This document shows, piece after piece, positions 53,879 through 63,860 of a stretch of DNA of 64,000 nucleotides (positions are counted from its first letter, which is position 1; each line of letters opens with the position of its first letter). The notes below the pieces were generated by a model, which was not told the DNA's origin, did no database searches, and worked only from the letters and a program-made list of their open reading frames with translations. Source of the stretch: Carboxylicivirga caseinilyticus (lineage in GTDB: Bacteria > Bacteroidota > Bacteroidia > Bacteroidales > Marinilabiliaceae); the NCBI GenBank assembly GCA_025499705.1, contig JAFMVE010000025.1:20324-84323 (forward strand), read 5' to 3'. The position numbers and the translations under genes are program-made.

Positions 53879-54862
53879 TTAACATGGATAATCATGAATA
53901 GGAGGACGACGCAAATAGTCTGTTGTCTTTTTCTTACGCTCGAAATTCTTAAATATCTTTATTACAGCTTCTTCTGATAGATTCATTGCAGGAGCCACTT
54001 CTGATGCTGTATATCCGTTTTCCCAACCATACCATAACAAATCCATATCTTCGAATGGCATTTGGTAAAAGAATTCTTCCTGGGTTTGCTCAGCTGAATA
54101 GGTATCGGTTGTTGGAGTACGATCAATAATTTCCTGCGGAACACCTAAATAACGGGCAATTTCATAAACCTGAGTTTTAAAAAGATTACCTATCGGCATA
54201 ACATCCGCACCACCATCACCATATTTCACAAAGAAACCTTGTTCCACCTCATGTTTATTAGGAGTACCTATAACAGCGTAATGCAAAGCCTCGGCATGAT
54301 AATACAACATGGACATTCTGCTTCGTTGCTTAAAGTTTGAAGCAGCTACTATCTGTAAGTATTCATTCATTGGCAGACGCTCACTTTTTTGAGATCCATC
54401 GGCAAAAATAACAGTAACATGAAATACAGGTGGAAGATTTTTTCTGATCAATTCTTCAGGAATAACAATCTTCATCTTATCCGTTAATGGATTAAACTCA
54501 GGAATAACCCTTTTTACAGCTTCATCCCTTCTTTGGTAACATTTAAAACCATCCAAAGCACCACTGATATTTTCCTCAATTACCTTTACTCCGAATTTAG
54601 AAGTCAATTTCTGTGCAAACTCCTTGCTATCTGGACTTGAATCTTTCTCAGGCAACATCACTCCCAATAAATTTTCAGATCCAAAAGCCTTAGTCGCTAA
54701 AGCTAAAGTTACTGAAGAATCAATCCCACCACTAACACCAATCACGCCACCTCTTCTTTTTAATACCTGATGAACATCCTGCTTCAGTTTAGAACAAATA
54801 TCATTGATTGTTTTATCAATATCTTTAAGCTTAATTATATCTCTTGAGAATTTTTCTTTCAT
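53879..54862 (-). CDS. NadE-like NAD synthetase-family ligase in EPS cluster
   Basis: 327 residues. The ATP PP-loop is SGGIDSS (44-50); the later GTPNKHEVEQGFF, KYGDGGADVMPIGNLFKTQVYEIARYLGVP and TPTTD segments are typical of ammonia-dependent NAD synthetase. It is longer than the roughly 275-residue standard form because of an insert around residues 105-165. No glutaminase domain is fused. Inside a polysaccharide cluster it may be a specialised copy that amidates another acid, perhaps with ammonia from the AsnB-like enzyme 11 bp upstream; alternatively it is simply the housekeeping enzyme. Both remain open. Confidence 0.8.
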   Translation of the reverse strand: MKEKFSRDIIKLKDIDKTINDICSKLKQDVHQVLKRRGGVIGVSGGIDSSVTLALATKAFGSENLLGVMLPEKDSSPDSKEFAQKLTSKFGVKVIEENISGALDGFKCYQRRDEAVKRVIPEFNPLTDKMKIVIPEELIRKNLPPVFHVTVIFADGSQKSERLPMNEYLQIVAASNFKQRSRMSMLYYHAEALHYAVIGTPNKHEVEQGFFVKYGDGGADVMPIGNLFKTQVYEIARYLGVPQEIIDRTPTTDTYSAEQTQEEFFYQMPFEDMDLLWYGWENGYTASEVAPAMNLSEEAVIKIFKNFERKKKTTDYLRRPPIHDYPC

Positions 54863-54873
54863 TGTATATGAGT

Positions 54874-56847
54874 TTAAAGTTTTCTGTTACGTACAACTCC
54901 CTTGATTAACATCCTTTCATCCAGGGGCTGATAGTTTTTGATATATTGGTTATATAAAATCTGAGTCGACAAAATACCAATCAATGCCATGTTATCAACC
55001 TCAGTAATCAAACCACCTTTATTAAGTTTGATTAATAAAGATGCAACAGTATTCGGATTGAATAATCCTGACTCCAGTATAGAAGACGGATTAAGATATT
55101 TATCTATTAATTCTTTTCCATGTGTCATTATTGCACTTGCAACAGGAGCACGATAGGCCTGCTTGGGTCTTTTAACAATTGAATCCGGTAACCTGCCTTG
55201 CATCATTTTTTTGACAAGGTATTTCTCATTCAAACCTTTCAATTTAAAATCATCCGGTAAAGCAGCACAAAACTCAATTATCCGATGATCCAGGAACGGA
55301 TATCGACCTTCTACAGAATTGGCCATTGCTACCCTGTCGCCCTGTGAAGAAAGCAAATATCCCGACATAAAGACTGTTGACTCAATATACTGAGCTTTTT
55401 CCAAAGTACTATAACTTGATACTCTCTCCACAATACTTTCAGAATATTCTTTTACTGGATCATATTCATTGATAACACTTTTCAAACCTTCCGAAAAATG
55501 AGTACTCAGATTAGTCCCATTTTTCCATCTCAATAAATGAGAATATACAGGTGAATCTGTCTCCTTCAGTTTATAACCGAAAAACATTTTAAGCATTGAA
55601 GGAGATGCATCTCGTAACTGTGGTATATATGGATAAAGTTTTTTTAAGAGTAACGATCTGTATTTAGAATCCGGATACTTTGCCCAAAATTGCCTTACAA
55701 CAGCTTCTTTAAAGATATTGTATCCACCCAGATTCTCATCAGCTCCTTCACCCGTAATAACAACCTTAATATCACTTTCCCGAACCAAACCTGATAATTT
55801 CATCATTGGAATAGGGGAAGTCCGGAATAATGGAGCTTCCGAATGCCATATGGCCCTTTCCAATAAATCAGGTATATCTGAATCATTGGTTGAGATAAAA
55901 TGATGCCTGGTTTTAAAATAATCTGATACTTCTTTTTGATAGCAAGATTCATCAAATGTACCATCCTGAAATCCAATGGAGAATGTATTAAGATTATCAG
56001 GCTGTACTTGCTTGATAAAGGAAGTGGTTACACTTGAATCCAATCCTCCGCTTAAATAAGCTGCTACCGGAACATCAGCTCTCAAGCGTAAATCAACAGA
56101 ATCTTTAAAAAGAGCTTCAAACTCATCCACAGCATCATTTATGTTTCCTTGAAATTTTTTCTGATAAAAATCTAATTGCCAGTATCTTTTAATTTCTGTT
56201 TTTCCTTTTGAATATAAAAGAGTATGCCCAGGAGGTAATTCATGTATACCTTCAAAAACTGTATCTGGAGAAATGGTTGTCCAGAAAGTAAATGTCTGTT
56301 TTAATCCTTTTAATGATATTGAACGATCAATACCCGGATATTCAAATAGTGATTTAATTTCTGATGCAAATACAAAACTATCTTCCAGAAGATTATAAAA
56401 CAAAGGACGAATACCCACCCTGTCACGAGCCATAAATAACTCTTCTTTCTTCTCATCCCAAATAGCAAAAGCAAACTGCCCATTTAATTGCTTCATGCAT
56501 GATTCTCCATATTCTTCATACATATGAAGCACAACCTCAGTATCGCAATTTGTTTTAAACTGATGCCCTTTTTGCTTAAGTTGCTCCCGAAGTTCAATAT
56601 AATTAAAAACCTCACCATTATAGGCTATCCATAAACTGCCATCTTCGTTGCTTAATGGTTGCTGACCACTTTTTAAATCAACAATACTCAAACGCACGTT
56701 ACCCATCGTACATCGATCAGACAGATGAAGCCCCATCTCATCCGGACCACGATGATTGATCCTGTTGAGCATTCGATTTATTAAAATCTCATACTCATTG
56801 AGGTCTTGGTTTGAATTATAATTTATAAATCCGGCAATTCCACACAT
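54874..56847 (-). CDS. asnB: Asparagine synthetase B-like glutamine amidotransferase
   Basis: 657 residues. Cys2 (MCGIAGF) is the glutaminase nucleophile of the class-II amidotransferase domain (about 1-210), with RGPDEMG and YNGEVFN motifs. The synthetase domain has the PP-loop SGGLDSS (about 266-272) and VVITGEGADENLGGY. It is longer than E. coli AsnB (about 554), as are AsnB-like enzymes of EPS clusters that amidate sugars or aglycones. True asparagine synthesis is possible. It lies between the ACP and NadE-like genes, likely in one operon. The symbol is by homology only. Confidence 0.85.
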   Translation of the reverse strand: MCGIAGFINYNSNQDLNEYEILINRMLNRINHRGPDEMGLHLSDRCTMGNVRLSIVDLKSGQQPLSNEDGSLWIAYNGEVFNYIELREQLKQKGHQFKTNCDTEVVLHMYEEYGESCMKQLNGQFAFAIWDEKKEELFMARDRVGIRPLFYNLLEDSFVFASEIKSLFEYPGIDRSISLKGLKQTFTFWTTISPDTVFEGIHELPPGHTLLYSKGKTEIKRYWQLDFYQKKFQGNINDAVDEFEALFKDSVDLRLRADVPVAAYLSGGLDSSVTTSFIKQVQPDNLNTFSIGFQDGTFDESCYQKEVSDYFKTRHHFISTNDSDIPDLLERAIWHSEAPLFRTSPIPMMKLSGLVRESDIKVVITGEGADENLGGYNIFKEAVVRQFWAKYPDSKYRSLLLKKLYPYIPQLRDASPSMLKMFFGYKLKETDSPVYSHLLRWKNGTNLSTHFSEGLKSVINEYDPVKEYSESIVERVSSYSTLEKAQYIESTVFMSGYLLSSQGDRVAMANSVEGRYPFLDHRIIEFCAALPDDFKLKGLNEKYLVKKMMQGRLPDSIVKRPKQAYRAPVASAIMTHGKELIDKYLNPSSILESGLFNPNTVASLLIKLNKGGLITEVDNMALIGILSTQILYNQYIKNYQPLDERMLIKGVVRNRKL

Positions 56848-56918
56848 AGATTGGTTTATTTGAATAAAAAATGAGTTAGTCCATGCACTAACCCATTTTT
56901 GATATCTTTCAGGATAAT

Positions 56919-57161
56919 TTAACTGGCAAGAGACATTTTACGTCCCACAAAATCCGCAATCCGCTCTACACTTCCAAAATTCTCTTCTTGCAACTCTGTA
57001 TCATCTGTCACTATTCCAAATTCTGACTCCAGGAAATTAATCAATCCCAGTAATCCCATTGAATCGAAAATTCCTTCATCAAATATCATCGTATCATCAT
57101 TAAAAGAGTTCACATCAGTGAATGTAGTCTCAGCAATAAATTCTTTAATCTTATCTTTCAT
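56919..57161 (-). CDS. Acyl/phosphopantetheine carrier protein of EPS cluster
   Basis: 80 residues, acidic and helical. The phosphopantetheine site is Ser34 in DEGIFDSMGLL (DSxG motif). It is not next to fatty-acid genes; with the ANL ligase and AsnB-like enzyme it forms a small carrier-based module, probably loading an acyl or aminoacyl group for transfer to the polysaccharide or its lipid. The cargo is unknown. Confidence 0.87.
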   Translation of the reverse strand: MKDKIKEFIAETTFTDVNSFNDDTMIFDEGIFDSMGLLGLINFLESEFGIVTDDTELQEENFGSVERIADFVGRKMSLAS

Positions 57162-57484
57162 TTCCCTTATTATAAAAGTTAATTATATTTTTCATAACTC
57201 TGTGTTAAAATACAAAAAGAGAAAACGTAATGTTATACTTCTTTGTCTAATCCCTCAAATTATTGGATTAAGGTAAGTTTTGAAGGTGTTAAACATCGTA
57301 GTTAAATCTCAAAAACAATTACAAGTTAACGTCCTCAATAAGAAGCCAATTAATATTTAAGTAATTAAAGATTCAGTTTAAATATTTAAACACTGAGTTA
57401 CATTCCTAATCTTCCCCTCTTTTCTCACCAAAAACATCAACAATATAAGTGATATATTTTCGCTTATGGTTATTTAATTTATTT
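57162..57484. other. Intergenic region between Wzc-type kinase and ACP
   Basis: 323 bp without ORF. It contains a TAATCC/GGATTA inverted repeat with no T-run on either strand. It suggests that the ACP-to-sugar-transferase genes have their own promoter, although I could not place one. Confidence 0.45.
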
Positions 57485-59815
57485 TCAAGATGTGTAATAA
57501 TTACTCTTTAGACCATATTGGTACCCATACGAATATCCTCTCTTCCTTATGGGTAAACCGTTAATACAAAGAGTAACATTACTCATTTTCATTAGATTCT
57601 CACTTTGTAAAACATTTAGAAAGACTTTTTTGGGTGTGTAATTATGTCTGACTGCAAGAATATTAATATCTGAAAATTTAGAAAGTAATATGGCATCGGA
57701 TACCAAACCTAAAGGAGGTGTATCAATTATAATCACATCATACAATTGTTTTAATTCTGTAAATAATATATTGGTAGCATCACCTGCAATCAATTCTACA
57801 GGATTTGGTGGAATTTCACCCGTCATTATAATATCCAGATTTTTTATGGTAGTTTGTTCAATCAGATGCTTTCGACTTTCATTTAAATGACCATTAAGCA
57901 GAAATCGACTCAAACCATGATTATTCTCCTTCAAATTGAGAGTACTATGTAAACTTGGCTTTCTTAAATCAAACCCTAATAAAATAGTTTTTTTACCCAA
58001 CTGAGCATATGATATGGCTAAATTAGAGGCACAAAACGACTTTCCTTCTCCCGGCAAAGAAGAAGTTATCATAATTGTCTTGCACCCTGAGTTTGAATTA
58101 TAAAATTCAAGTGATGTACGAATACTTCTATAAGCCTCAGCAATAGCAGACCTCGGGTTTTCTATAGCTTCTATCCCTTTTATTTTTTTTGATTGTTGAG
58201 GTACAGATCCAACAAGAGGTACATCAAACCCTTCCAAATCATCCTTATCCTGAATTTTATCATTTAAAAATACAATTAGTAATATTATGCCTGTTGGAAT
58301 AAATAGGCCCAGAAATACAACCGTGAAGGCAATTTTTAATAAATTAGGTTGTATTCTTCCCTTGGGAATTGCATATTCAATAATTTCATTATCTGGCAAA
58401 TTAGATGCTTTAGCCAATTGAGCATCCGATCTTTTTTGTAATAAGTAAGTATACAACTGTTCATTCATTTCAAAATTACGCTGAATATCCAATAATTTTT
58501 GCTCAGTTTTAGGCAATTTCCTAATCTGATAACTTAGATTCATAATTCTATTATCTAAATCCTTTAACTGACTATTGGTTGTATTGATCAGACTCTTGGT
58601 AATTTCTGTGATCGAGTTTTTAATAGTTGATATTCTACGGTCAATACTTTTTATATTCGGATTGTCAACACGGGAGTTAAATTGCAGACTTGCCTTTTCT
58701 GCATTTAAGGTTGATAATTCAGCAATTTGTGACATTAATGTCGGATCCGAAACATTTTGAGAAGAAGGAGCACTTATCTGCTGACTGGCATCTGTATTGT
58801 TTTGAATATAGTCAACCAAATAATTATAATAATCCAATTCCTCCTGTAAATTATAACGTTGAGTTTCCAAATCCTGAGATTGCTGGATAATCATTTGACC
58901 CTGCATACTCACATCCATTACTTCATTATTGGATCTGAAATCCTGCAGTACCATTTTTGCATTCTCAAGAGAATCTGTTACACCAATTAACTGATTATCT
59001 ATAAAACTGATTTTATTATTAGCTATCTGATTTTTCTTTTCCAAGGTATAAGTTACCGAATTATGAGCCAGTTTATTCAGAAAATCCATTCCTTTCTGAA
59101 TATTATTTTCAGTGATTGATATTTCGTGTATTGAAGAACCCTGTACCTGCCTGATACTTAATCTGGATTTATAACTGGAAATCAATCTACCTAATGAATT
59201 AAATTGAAAAGAATAATCCATACCAATATAATGTTTCCGCTTTACTAATTCATCCACAGGTAAAATACTGAAAGAAAAACCTGTTTCATTGATCTTTTCA
59301 AAGAAAGAAGCTTTCCTCTTATATTCATTATCTCCTTCAATAGTTAAATAAAACTCCTTATCATTAATAAATTTAACATGAAAAAGATGTGAACTTAAGC
59401 TCGTTTGGGTTGTATCTACAATTACCTTGAAAGGTGATTCTTTATAAATTTCTGTTGTTAATAACATCCCGGACAAAAAATATGAAACTGAGAAATCCAG
59501 CTGCCTGATCGTTTTCTCTACCTGATTGGATGAAGTCAAAATTATTAACTGGTTTTCAATATTACTTTGCCAACCAAGTTTAACTCCAGACAACACATCT
59601 TCTTCACTTCCGCCAATAGAAGAACGGTCATTCTCTCCTCCTGAAATTAAAAGTTGAGTACTAATCTGGTAAATTGGTGTTGTAGTTCGATAAATGTATA
59701 CACCACCTGCAGTAAAAATAATAAGGAAAAGTGGAATCCAATACCAATATTCCAGAGCTCTGAATAGAATTTTTCGAATATCAATATTATTATGATTTAA
59801 TTCAGTATTTATCAT
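57485..59815 (-). CDS. Wzc-type polysaccharide co-polymerase / bacterial tyrosine kinase
   Basis: 776 residues. N-terminal Wzz domain with TM helices near 35 and about 505-525, long periplasmic coiled coils between, then a BY-kinase domain: Walker A SSLPGEGKS (about 585), A' motif LLGFDLRKPSLH, and Walker B VIIIDTPP. The C-terminus ends in a tyrosine cluster (YSYGYQYG... SNYYTS), the usual autophosphorylation tail. It controls chain length and export of the exopolysaccharide together with the Wza-type lipoprotein encoded 8 bp upstream. Confidence 0.94.
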   Translation of the reverse strand: MINTELNHNNIDIRKILFRALEYWYWIPLFLIIFTAGGVYIYRTTTPIYQISTQLLISGGENDRSSIGGSEEDVLSGVKLGWQSNIENQLIILTSSNQVEKTIRQLDFSVSYFLSGMLLTTEIYKESPFKVIVDTTQTSLSSHLFHVKFINDKEFYLTIEGDNEYKRKASFFEKINETGFSFSILPVDELVKRKHYIGMDYSFQFNSLGRLISSYKSRLSIRQVQGSSIHEISITENNIQKGMDFLNKLAHNSVTYTLEKKNQIANNKISFIDNQLIGVTDSLENAKMVLQDFRSNNEVMDVSMQGQMIIQQSQDLETQRYNLQEELDYYNYLVDYIQNNTDASQQISAPSSQNVSDPTLMSQIAELSTLNAEKASLQFNSRVDNPNIKSIDRRISTIKNSITEITKSLINTTNSQLKDLDNRIMNLSYQIRKLPKTEQKLLDIQRNFEMNEQLYTYLLQKRSDAQLAKASNLPDNEIIEYAIPKGRIQPNLLKIAFTVVFLGLFIPTGIILLIVFLNDKIQDKDDLEGFDVPLVGSVPQQSKKIKGIEAIENPRSAIAEAYRSIRTSLEFYNSNSGCKTIMITSSLPGEGKSFCASNLAISYAQLGKKTILLGFDLRKPSLHSTLNLKENNHGLSRFLLNGHLNESRKHLIEQTTIKNLDIIMTGEIPPNPVELIAGDATNILFTELKQLYDVIIIDTPPLGLVSDAILLSKFSDINILAVRHNYTPKKVFLNVLQSENLMKMSNVTLCINGLPIRKRGYSYGYQYGLKSNYYTS

Positions 59816-59823
59816 TTTGTCTG

Positions 59824-60621
59824 TTAATTGTTTGCATTGTTAATAAACTGAGTTTGATAAAATGTATACATTAACAATACAGTATTTAAAAGAGTTAATG
59901 TCATTCCAATAGGTATTTGACTTAAATTCAATGATTTCAATCTTCTTGGTTCAACATAAATTATATCTCCTGGTTTAAGATAATAATAAGGTGAAAACAT
60001 TATTTTTTCATCCAGTGTATTGATCACAATCATTTGTTGAGTTTCTCCATCCTGCCTGATCAACCTTACTTTTTTGCGATTAGCAAAATCAGTCAAATCT
60101 CCGGCCATACTTATAGCTTCTAATAGATTTACCTCTTCTGCATATAATAAGAACCTTCCTGGATTTGTAACTTCTCCAATAATAGTTATATTATCATTTA
60201 GTAATTTAACATTTACACTACTTTCTTCAATAAATTTGCTTACTGCCAATTGAATTTTATCCCTTACCTGATCCAGGGTTAAATTAGCTACATAAATTTT
60301 ACCAACAAAGGGATAATTAATGGAACCATCCAACTCAACCCGATAACCAATTAAACTGGCTGCCATTGGGTTATCAATGGTATTATTTGTACTACCCACA
60401 TCATTATTTAAGAAGGCAGAGGTCCTGGAATCTAAACTTGTGACTCTAATATATAAATTATCATTGGGTTTGATGAGATATGACGTTTTCTCAGGATTAT
60501 AAGCACTCTCAATTCTATCAAGCTCTTTAGCCAATTCTCCTTGCAGATATATTGATTTCTTCAATGGCACACAAGAACTCATTATTAAAAGGTTAATAAA
60601 TATTACAATGTTTTTCTTCAT
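59824..60621 (-). CDS. Wza-type polysaccharide export lipoprotein
   Basis: 265 residues with lipobox IMSSC (Cys17). The poly_export domain (NDNLYIRVTSLDSRT region) and SLBB-type beta-grasp region (ITIIGEVTNPGRFLLYAEEV) are present. A hydrophobic helix near the C-terminus (about 235-257, MTLTLLNTVLLMYTF) resembles the helix that lines the Wza pore in the outer membrane. It exports the polysaccharide through the outer membrane. It is the first gene of the minus-strand EPS operon. Confidence 0.92.
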   Translation of the reverse strand: MKKNIVIFINLLIMSSCVPLKKSIYLQGELAKELDRIESAYNPEKTSYLIKPNDNLYIRVTSLDSRTSAFLNNDVGSTNNTIDNPMAASLIGYRVELDGSINYPFVGKIYVANLTLDQVRDKIQLAVSKFIEESSVNVKLLNDNITIIGEVTNPGRFLLYAEEVNLLEAISMAGDLTDFANRKKVRLIRQDGETQQMIVINTLDEKIMFSPYYYLKPGDIIYVEPRRLKSLNLSQIPIGMTLTLLNTVLLMYTFYQTQFINNANN

Positions 60622-61196
60622 AATTCAGGTTCCTTAAAAAAGAAAATTTAATTCTATTAATAGATTTCTCAATTTATCTAATTAAACAAAGATAAGTTCT
60701 AAGGTTCTATTTTAATCAGTCATTTAACAATGTTGGTCAAAAAAACAAATGATAGGCAATTTTACGCACTCTCTTTCTACAATAAAGAATCCATTGATAA
60801 ACAATTTAGTCATAAACCAGCAAAAAAAACAACAATTCACATTAAACCCTGAATATGTACACTTTACACTCCAACAACATCAATTCAAAATATATTTTCG
60901 AACTTTCTTTTTTGTTGACATTTTCTATTGATTCAACCTTTCAAATAATACATTCGTCATAAACTTAAATACAAAATCAATTTAAAAAATGTATTTGTCT
61001 AATGCTTGTAATATATTGCGTTTATGGAATCTTTGTCATAATGATTTTTCAATAAGCACCCAAAAAGGTTCATGTAAAACTTTGAAACTAAATTCAAGTT
61101 TTACGTTTTAAAAATAAATAAAATCCGAGTGTTTTTTTGAAGTAATTATTTTATCATTTTAAGAAACCCGGAATAAAAATTTAAACGATTGCAGGT
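60622..61196. other. Divergent intergenic region of the EPS locus
   Basis: 575 bp, very AT-rich, between the divergent wza-like and flaA1/capD-like genes. Both promoters must lie here, but I find no convincing TAnnTTTG/TTG pair, no inverted repeat of note and no ORF of significance. Confidence 0.5.
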
Positions 61197-63107
61197 ATGA
61201 AATCTTTACTATTAAAAGTATTTAATGGTCGGATAGTATCCCCTTGGTTGATTCTGCTAATAGATCTTAGCATAGTAGCTAACGCTTTTATAATATCATA
61301 TATTGTCAGGCTAAATGTACTTTTATCATCTTACTCAGTCTCCGATTTAACACTAAGTTCTCTTTGGGTTCTCTTAATCTACCTGTTGTCATTCCTTATA
61401 TATGGGTCCTTTAAAGGTATAATCAGACACAGCAGTTACAATGAATTTAAAATAATGATAATTACCAGCTTATCTGCATTTTCATTTCTGTTTGGTTTAA
61501 ATTACATTATTGAATATTTCAATTTAAACTGGATTTATATTTCCCAGCTTGTTTTGATAATGCATTTTTCGCTAACAGTTATTTTAACAATAGGATTCAG
61601 AATGATTGTTAAAGAAATGTATGGTTTCCTGACTAAAAAACAAGCATTTGATAATGTTCTTATTTATGGTGCCGGGGACATGGCACAGATTACAATGGAG
61701 GCTATTAAAAATGACAAAGAAAATCATTACAATGTTCTAGGCTTTATTGATGACAAGGTTTCAAAAATTGGAATACAAGTTAATTCCTGTCCGGTAATAT
61801 CATGGAAAAAAGCACTTGAAACAGGTAAAAGCAGAAATGTTCAAATTATTATCCTGGCAGTCAGAAATATAAGTGTTCAAAAGAAACATGAAATATCGCA
61901 AGCCTGTATTGATAATGGTTGGAAATTAAAAGTGATGCCTTCTGTACAAAATTGGGTTAATGGAATTTCCAATGAAAAACAAATCAGGGATATTCAGATT
62001 GACGATATACTTGGCAGGGATGAAATTCAATTAAATCTCGGCAAAATTATGGTTGGGCTAGATGGGAAAGTTATTCTTGTAACTGGTGCCGCTGGATCAA
62101 TTGGATCTGAAATAGTTAGACAACTATTGCGATTCAGTGTTCAAAAGATTATCATGCTGGATATTGCTGAATCAGCTTTATATGATCTGCAACAAGAACT
62201 CATTCTAAGTCATAGCGATGCTCCCTTTGATGTCGTTCTGGCTGATGTAACCAACAGAAAAAGGATTGAAGATATTTTTCAGCTATATAAACCGGATATA
62301 GTATTTAATGCAGCCGCCTATAAGCATGTTCCCTTAATGGAAACTTATCCTTATGAAGCAATCCGTGTTAATATAGGAGGAGCTAAGCTATTAGCTGATT
62401 TAGCTGTAAAACATAAGGTGCAAAAATTTGTTATGATTTCAACAGATAAGGCGGTTAACCCGACCAATGTGATGGGTACCTCCAAACGCATTTGTGAAAT
62501 TTATATACAAGCTTTGTCCCAGCTTAAGAATATCGAAACAGCATTTATCACTACCCGATTTGGAAACGTATTAGGATCAAATGGTTCTGTTGTACCTTTA
62601 TTTAAAAAACAAATAGCACAGGGTGGACCAATTACAGTGACACATAAAGATATTACCCGTTATTTTATGACCATTCCTGAAGCTTGTCAATTAGTACTGG
62701 AAGCAGGTTTTATGGGCGAAGGTGGAGAGATCTTTCTATTTGATATGGGAGAGCCGGTTAAGATTGTGGACCTGGCAACTGAAATGATCCGTCTATCAGG
62801 ATTAAAAGTTGATGAAGATATTAAAATCACATATACCGGTTTACGTCCCGGAGAAAAGTTATATGAGGAGCTTTTAGCCTCTAAAGAAAACACGCTTCCA
62901 ACTCACCATGATAAAATAATGATTGGCAAAGTCAGGAAACATGATTATGATACCGTAAATAAAAAAGTTAAAGAATTACTATTTGCCTTACAAATTGAGA
63001 ATAACAATCTACTGGTTAGCAGAATGAAAGAGTTGGTTCCTGAATATATTTCTCAAAACAGTGAGTTCAGTAAATTAGATAAACAATTGGAAAGTAGTGA
63101 ATTGTAG
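61197..63107 (+). CDS. FlaA1/CapD-type UDP-sugar 4,6-dehydratase (membrane-bound)
   Basis: 636 residues. Four N-terminal TM helices (about 15-140), a CoA-binding-like Rossmann domain (about 145-270), then the catalytic SDR domain with GAAGSIGSE near residue 298 and the TDKAVNP motif near 418. It makes the first nucleotide-sugar intermediate for bacillosamine- or QuiNAc-type sugars used in capsule, EPS or glycoprotein glycans. In this family an SMK/SDK catalytic triad replaces SYK; here STDK is visible. A 7-bp minisatellite starts at the stop codon. It is divergent from the EPS operon and probably feeds it. Confidence 0.92.
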   Translation: MKSLLLKVFNGRIVSPWLILLIDLSIVANAFIISYIVRLNVLLSSYSVSDLTLSSLWVLLIYLLSFLIYGSFKGIIRHSSYNEFKIMIITSLSAFSFLFGLNYIIEYFNLNWIYISQLVLIMHFSLTVILTIGFRMIVKEMYGFLTKKQAFDNVLIYGAGDMAQITMEAIKNDKENHYNVLGFIDDKVSKIGIQVNSCPVISWKKALETGKSRNVQIIILAVRNISVQKKHEISQACIDNGWKLKVMPSVQNWVNGISNEKQIRDIQIDDILGRDEIQLNLGKIMVGLDGKVILVTGAAGSIGSEIVRQLLRFSVQKIIMLDIAESALYDLQQELILSHSDAPFDVVLADVTNRKRIEDIFQLYKPDIVFNAAAYKHVPLMETYPYEAIRVNIGGAKLLADLAVKHKVQKFVMISTDKAVNPTNVMGTSKRICEIYIQALSQLKNIETAFITTRFGNVLGSNGSVVPLFKKQIAQGGPITVTHKDITRYFMTIPEACQLVLEAGFMGEGGEIFLFDMGEPVKIVDLATEMIRLSGLKVDEDIKITYTGLRPGEKLYEELLASKENTLPTHHDKIMIGKVRKHDYDTVNKKVKELLFALQIENNNLLVSRMKELVPEYISQNSEFSKLDKQLESSEL

Positions 63108-63159
63108 ATGGTGAATGGTGGATAGTGGATGGTGGATAGTGGATGGTGGATAGTAGATA
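63104..63159 (+). repeat. 7-bp minisatellite (GTGGATR) at the dehydratase stop codon
   Basis: Eight tandem 7-mers, consensus GTGGATR, with the middle ones perfect and edge copies GTAGATG, GTGAATG and GTAGATA. The first copy contains the TAG stop codon of the dehydratase (63105-63107). Confidence 0.85.
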
Positions 63160-63391
63160 ATGATTAGTTGTTAATGTATTATAATTACCTAAATATATTC
63201 TGGATAATATTAATACCTGATCATAATCATACCAGTTTGACCTCAAAGATAAATTGAAGCGATAATAATCAGATCGGCATAGTAAAAGCTGCACCGATGT
63301 TATGAAATTTAGTGTCATTTTTCATTTCTTTAAACATTGAACTACTCCGTAGTTGTTATATTCTATACTTAAATCCGTAATTGTTTTTAAC

Positions 63392-63418
63392 CACAAATTA
63401 CACAGATTTCACCAATTA
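63392..63418. repeat. 9-bp tandem triplet, same family as 2348-2374
   Basis: CACAAATTA, CACAGATTT and CACCAATTA: three 9-mers, same family as the triplets in the 123-bp repeats 61 kb away. Confidence 0.6.
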
Positions 63419-63440
63419 AATTTTATGGTTTGCTTAATCT

Positions 63441-63480
63441 ATTAGATCGTTAGACTTCTAGATTTTAGACCACTAGACTA
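63441..63480. repeat. 8-bp-period TTAGAC array
   Basis: TAGA occurs at 63443, 63451, 63459, 63466 and 63474: spacings 8, 8, 7, 8. Same family as 45345-45376. Confidence 0.6.
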
Positions 63481-63582
63481 CTTTCAAGATACTCTTTATC
63501 GATTAAATAAATAAATTAAGTTTAAAATTACATTGTACTAAAAACCAATGTATTGCAAAGGTTTAAAGAAGTCTTAAAAATT

Positions 63583-63643
63583 GACTGTAATAGCCGTGGA
63601 CTTTAGCCCTCGGTATTTGTAAAGCAGCAAATCCGTCGCACAC
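63583..63643. repeat. REP-like element, copy 1
   Basis: Begins GACTGTAATAGCC, holds an imperfect palindrome around CTTTAG, and ends AAATCCGTCGCACA. It aligns without gaps over about 60 bp with 63861-63921. Confidence 0.6.
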
Positions 63644-63860
63644 AGAAACCTGAAATGATTTTCGATATACGATTTATTATTTATGATGTGTTATTTTTAG
63701 GATTTGAGTGTAGATAAGTTTAACTGTTAAATTGTTAATTTGGTCTTTTTCTATGGTATTAATGATCAATTGATATAATATACTCTTCATAAATGTGCTT
63801 GAATAAAATCAATAATCGTTGAGTTTAATTAAAATGCTGTTCGAATAAGCCTGAATGGAT

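Noticed and set aside
62687..62893. Minus-strand ORF inside the FlaA1/CapD-type gene
   Set aside because: It is entirely within a conserved gene on the opposite strand, a shadow frame.
63067..63318. Minus-strand ORF ending in repetitive Ser-Thr-Ile-His sequence
   Set aside because: It is a translation of the 7-bp minisatellite in the antisense direction, not a gene.
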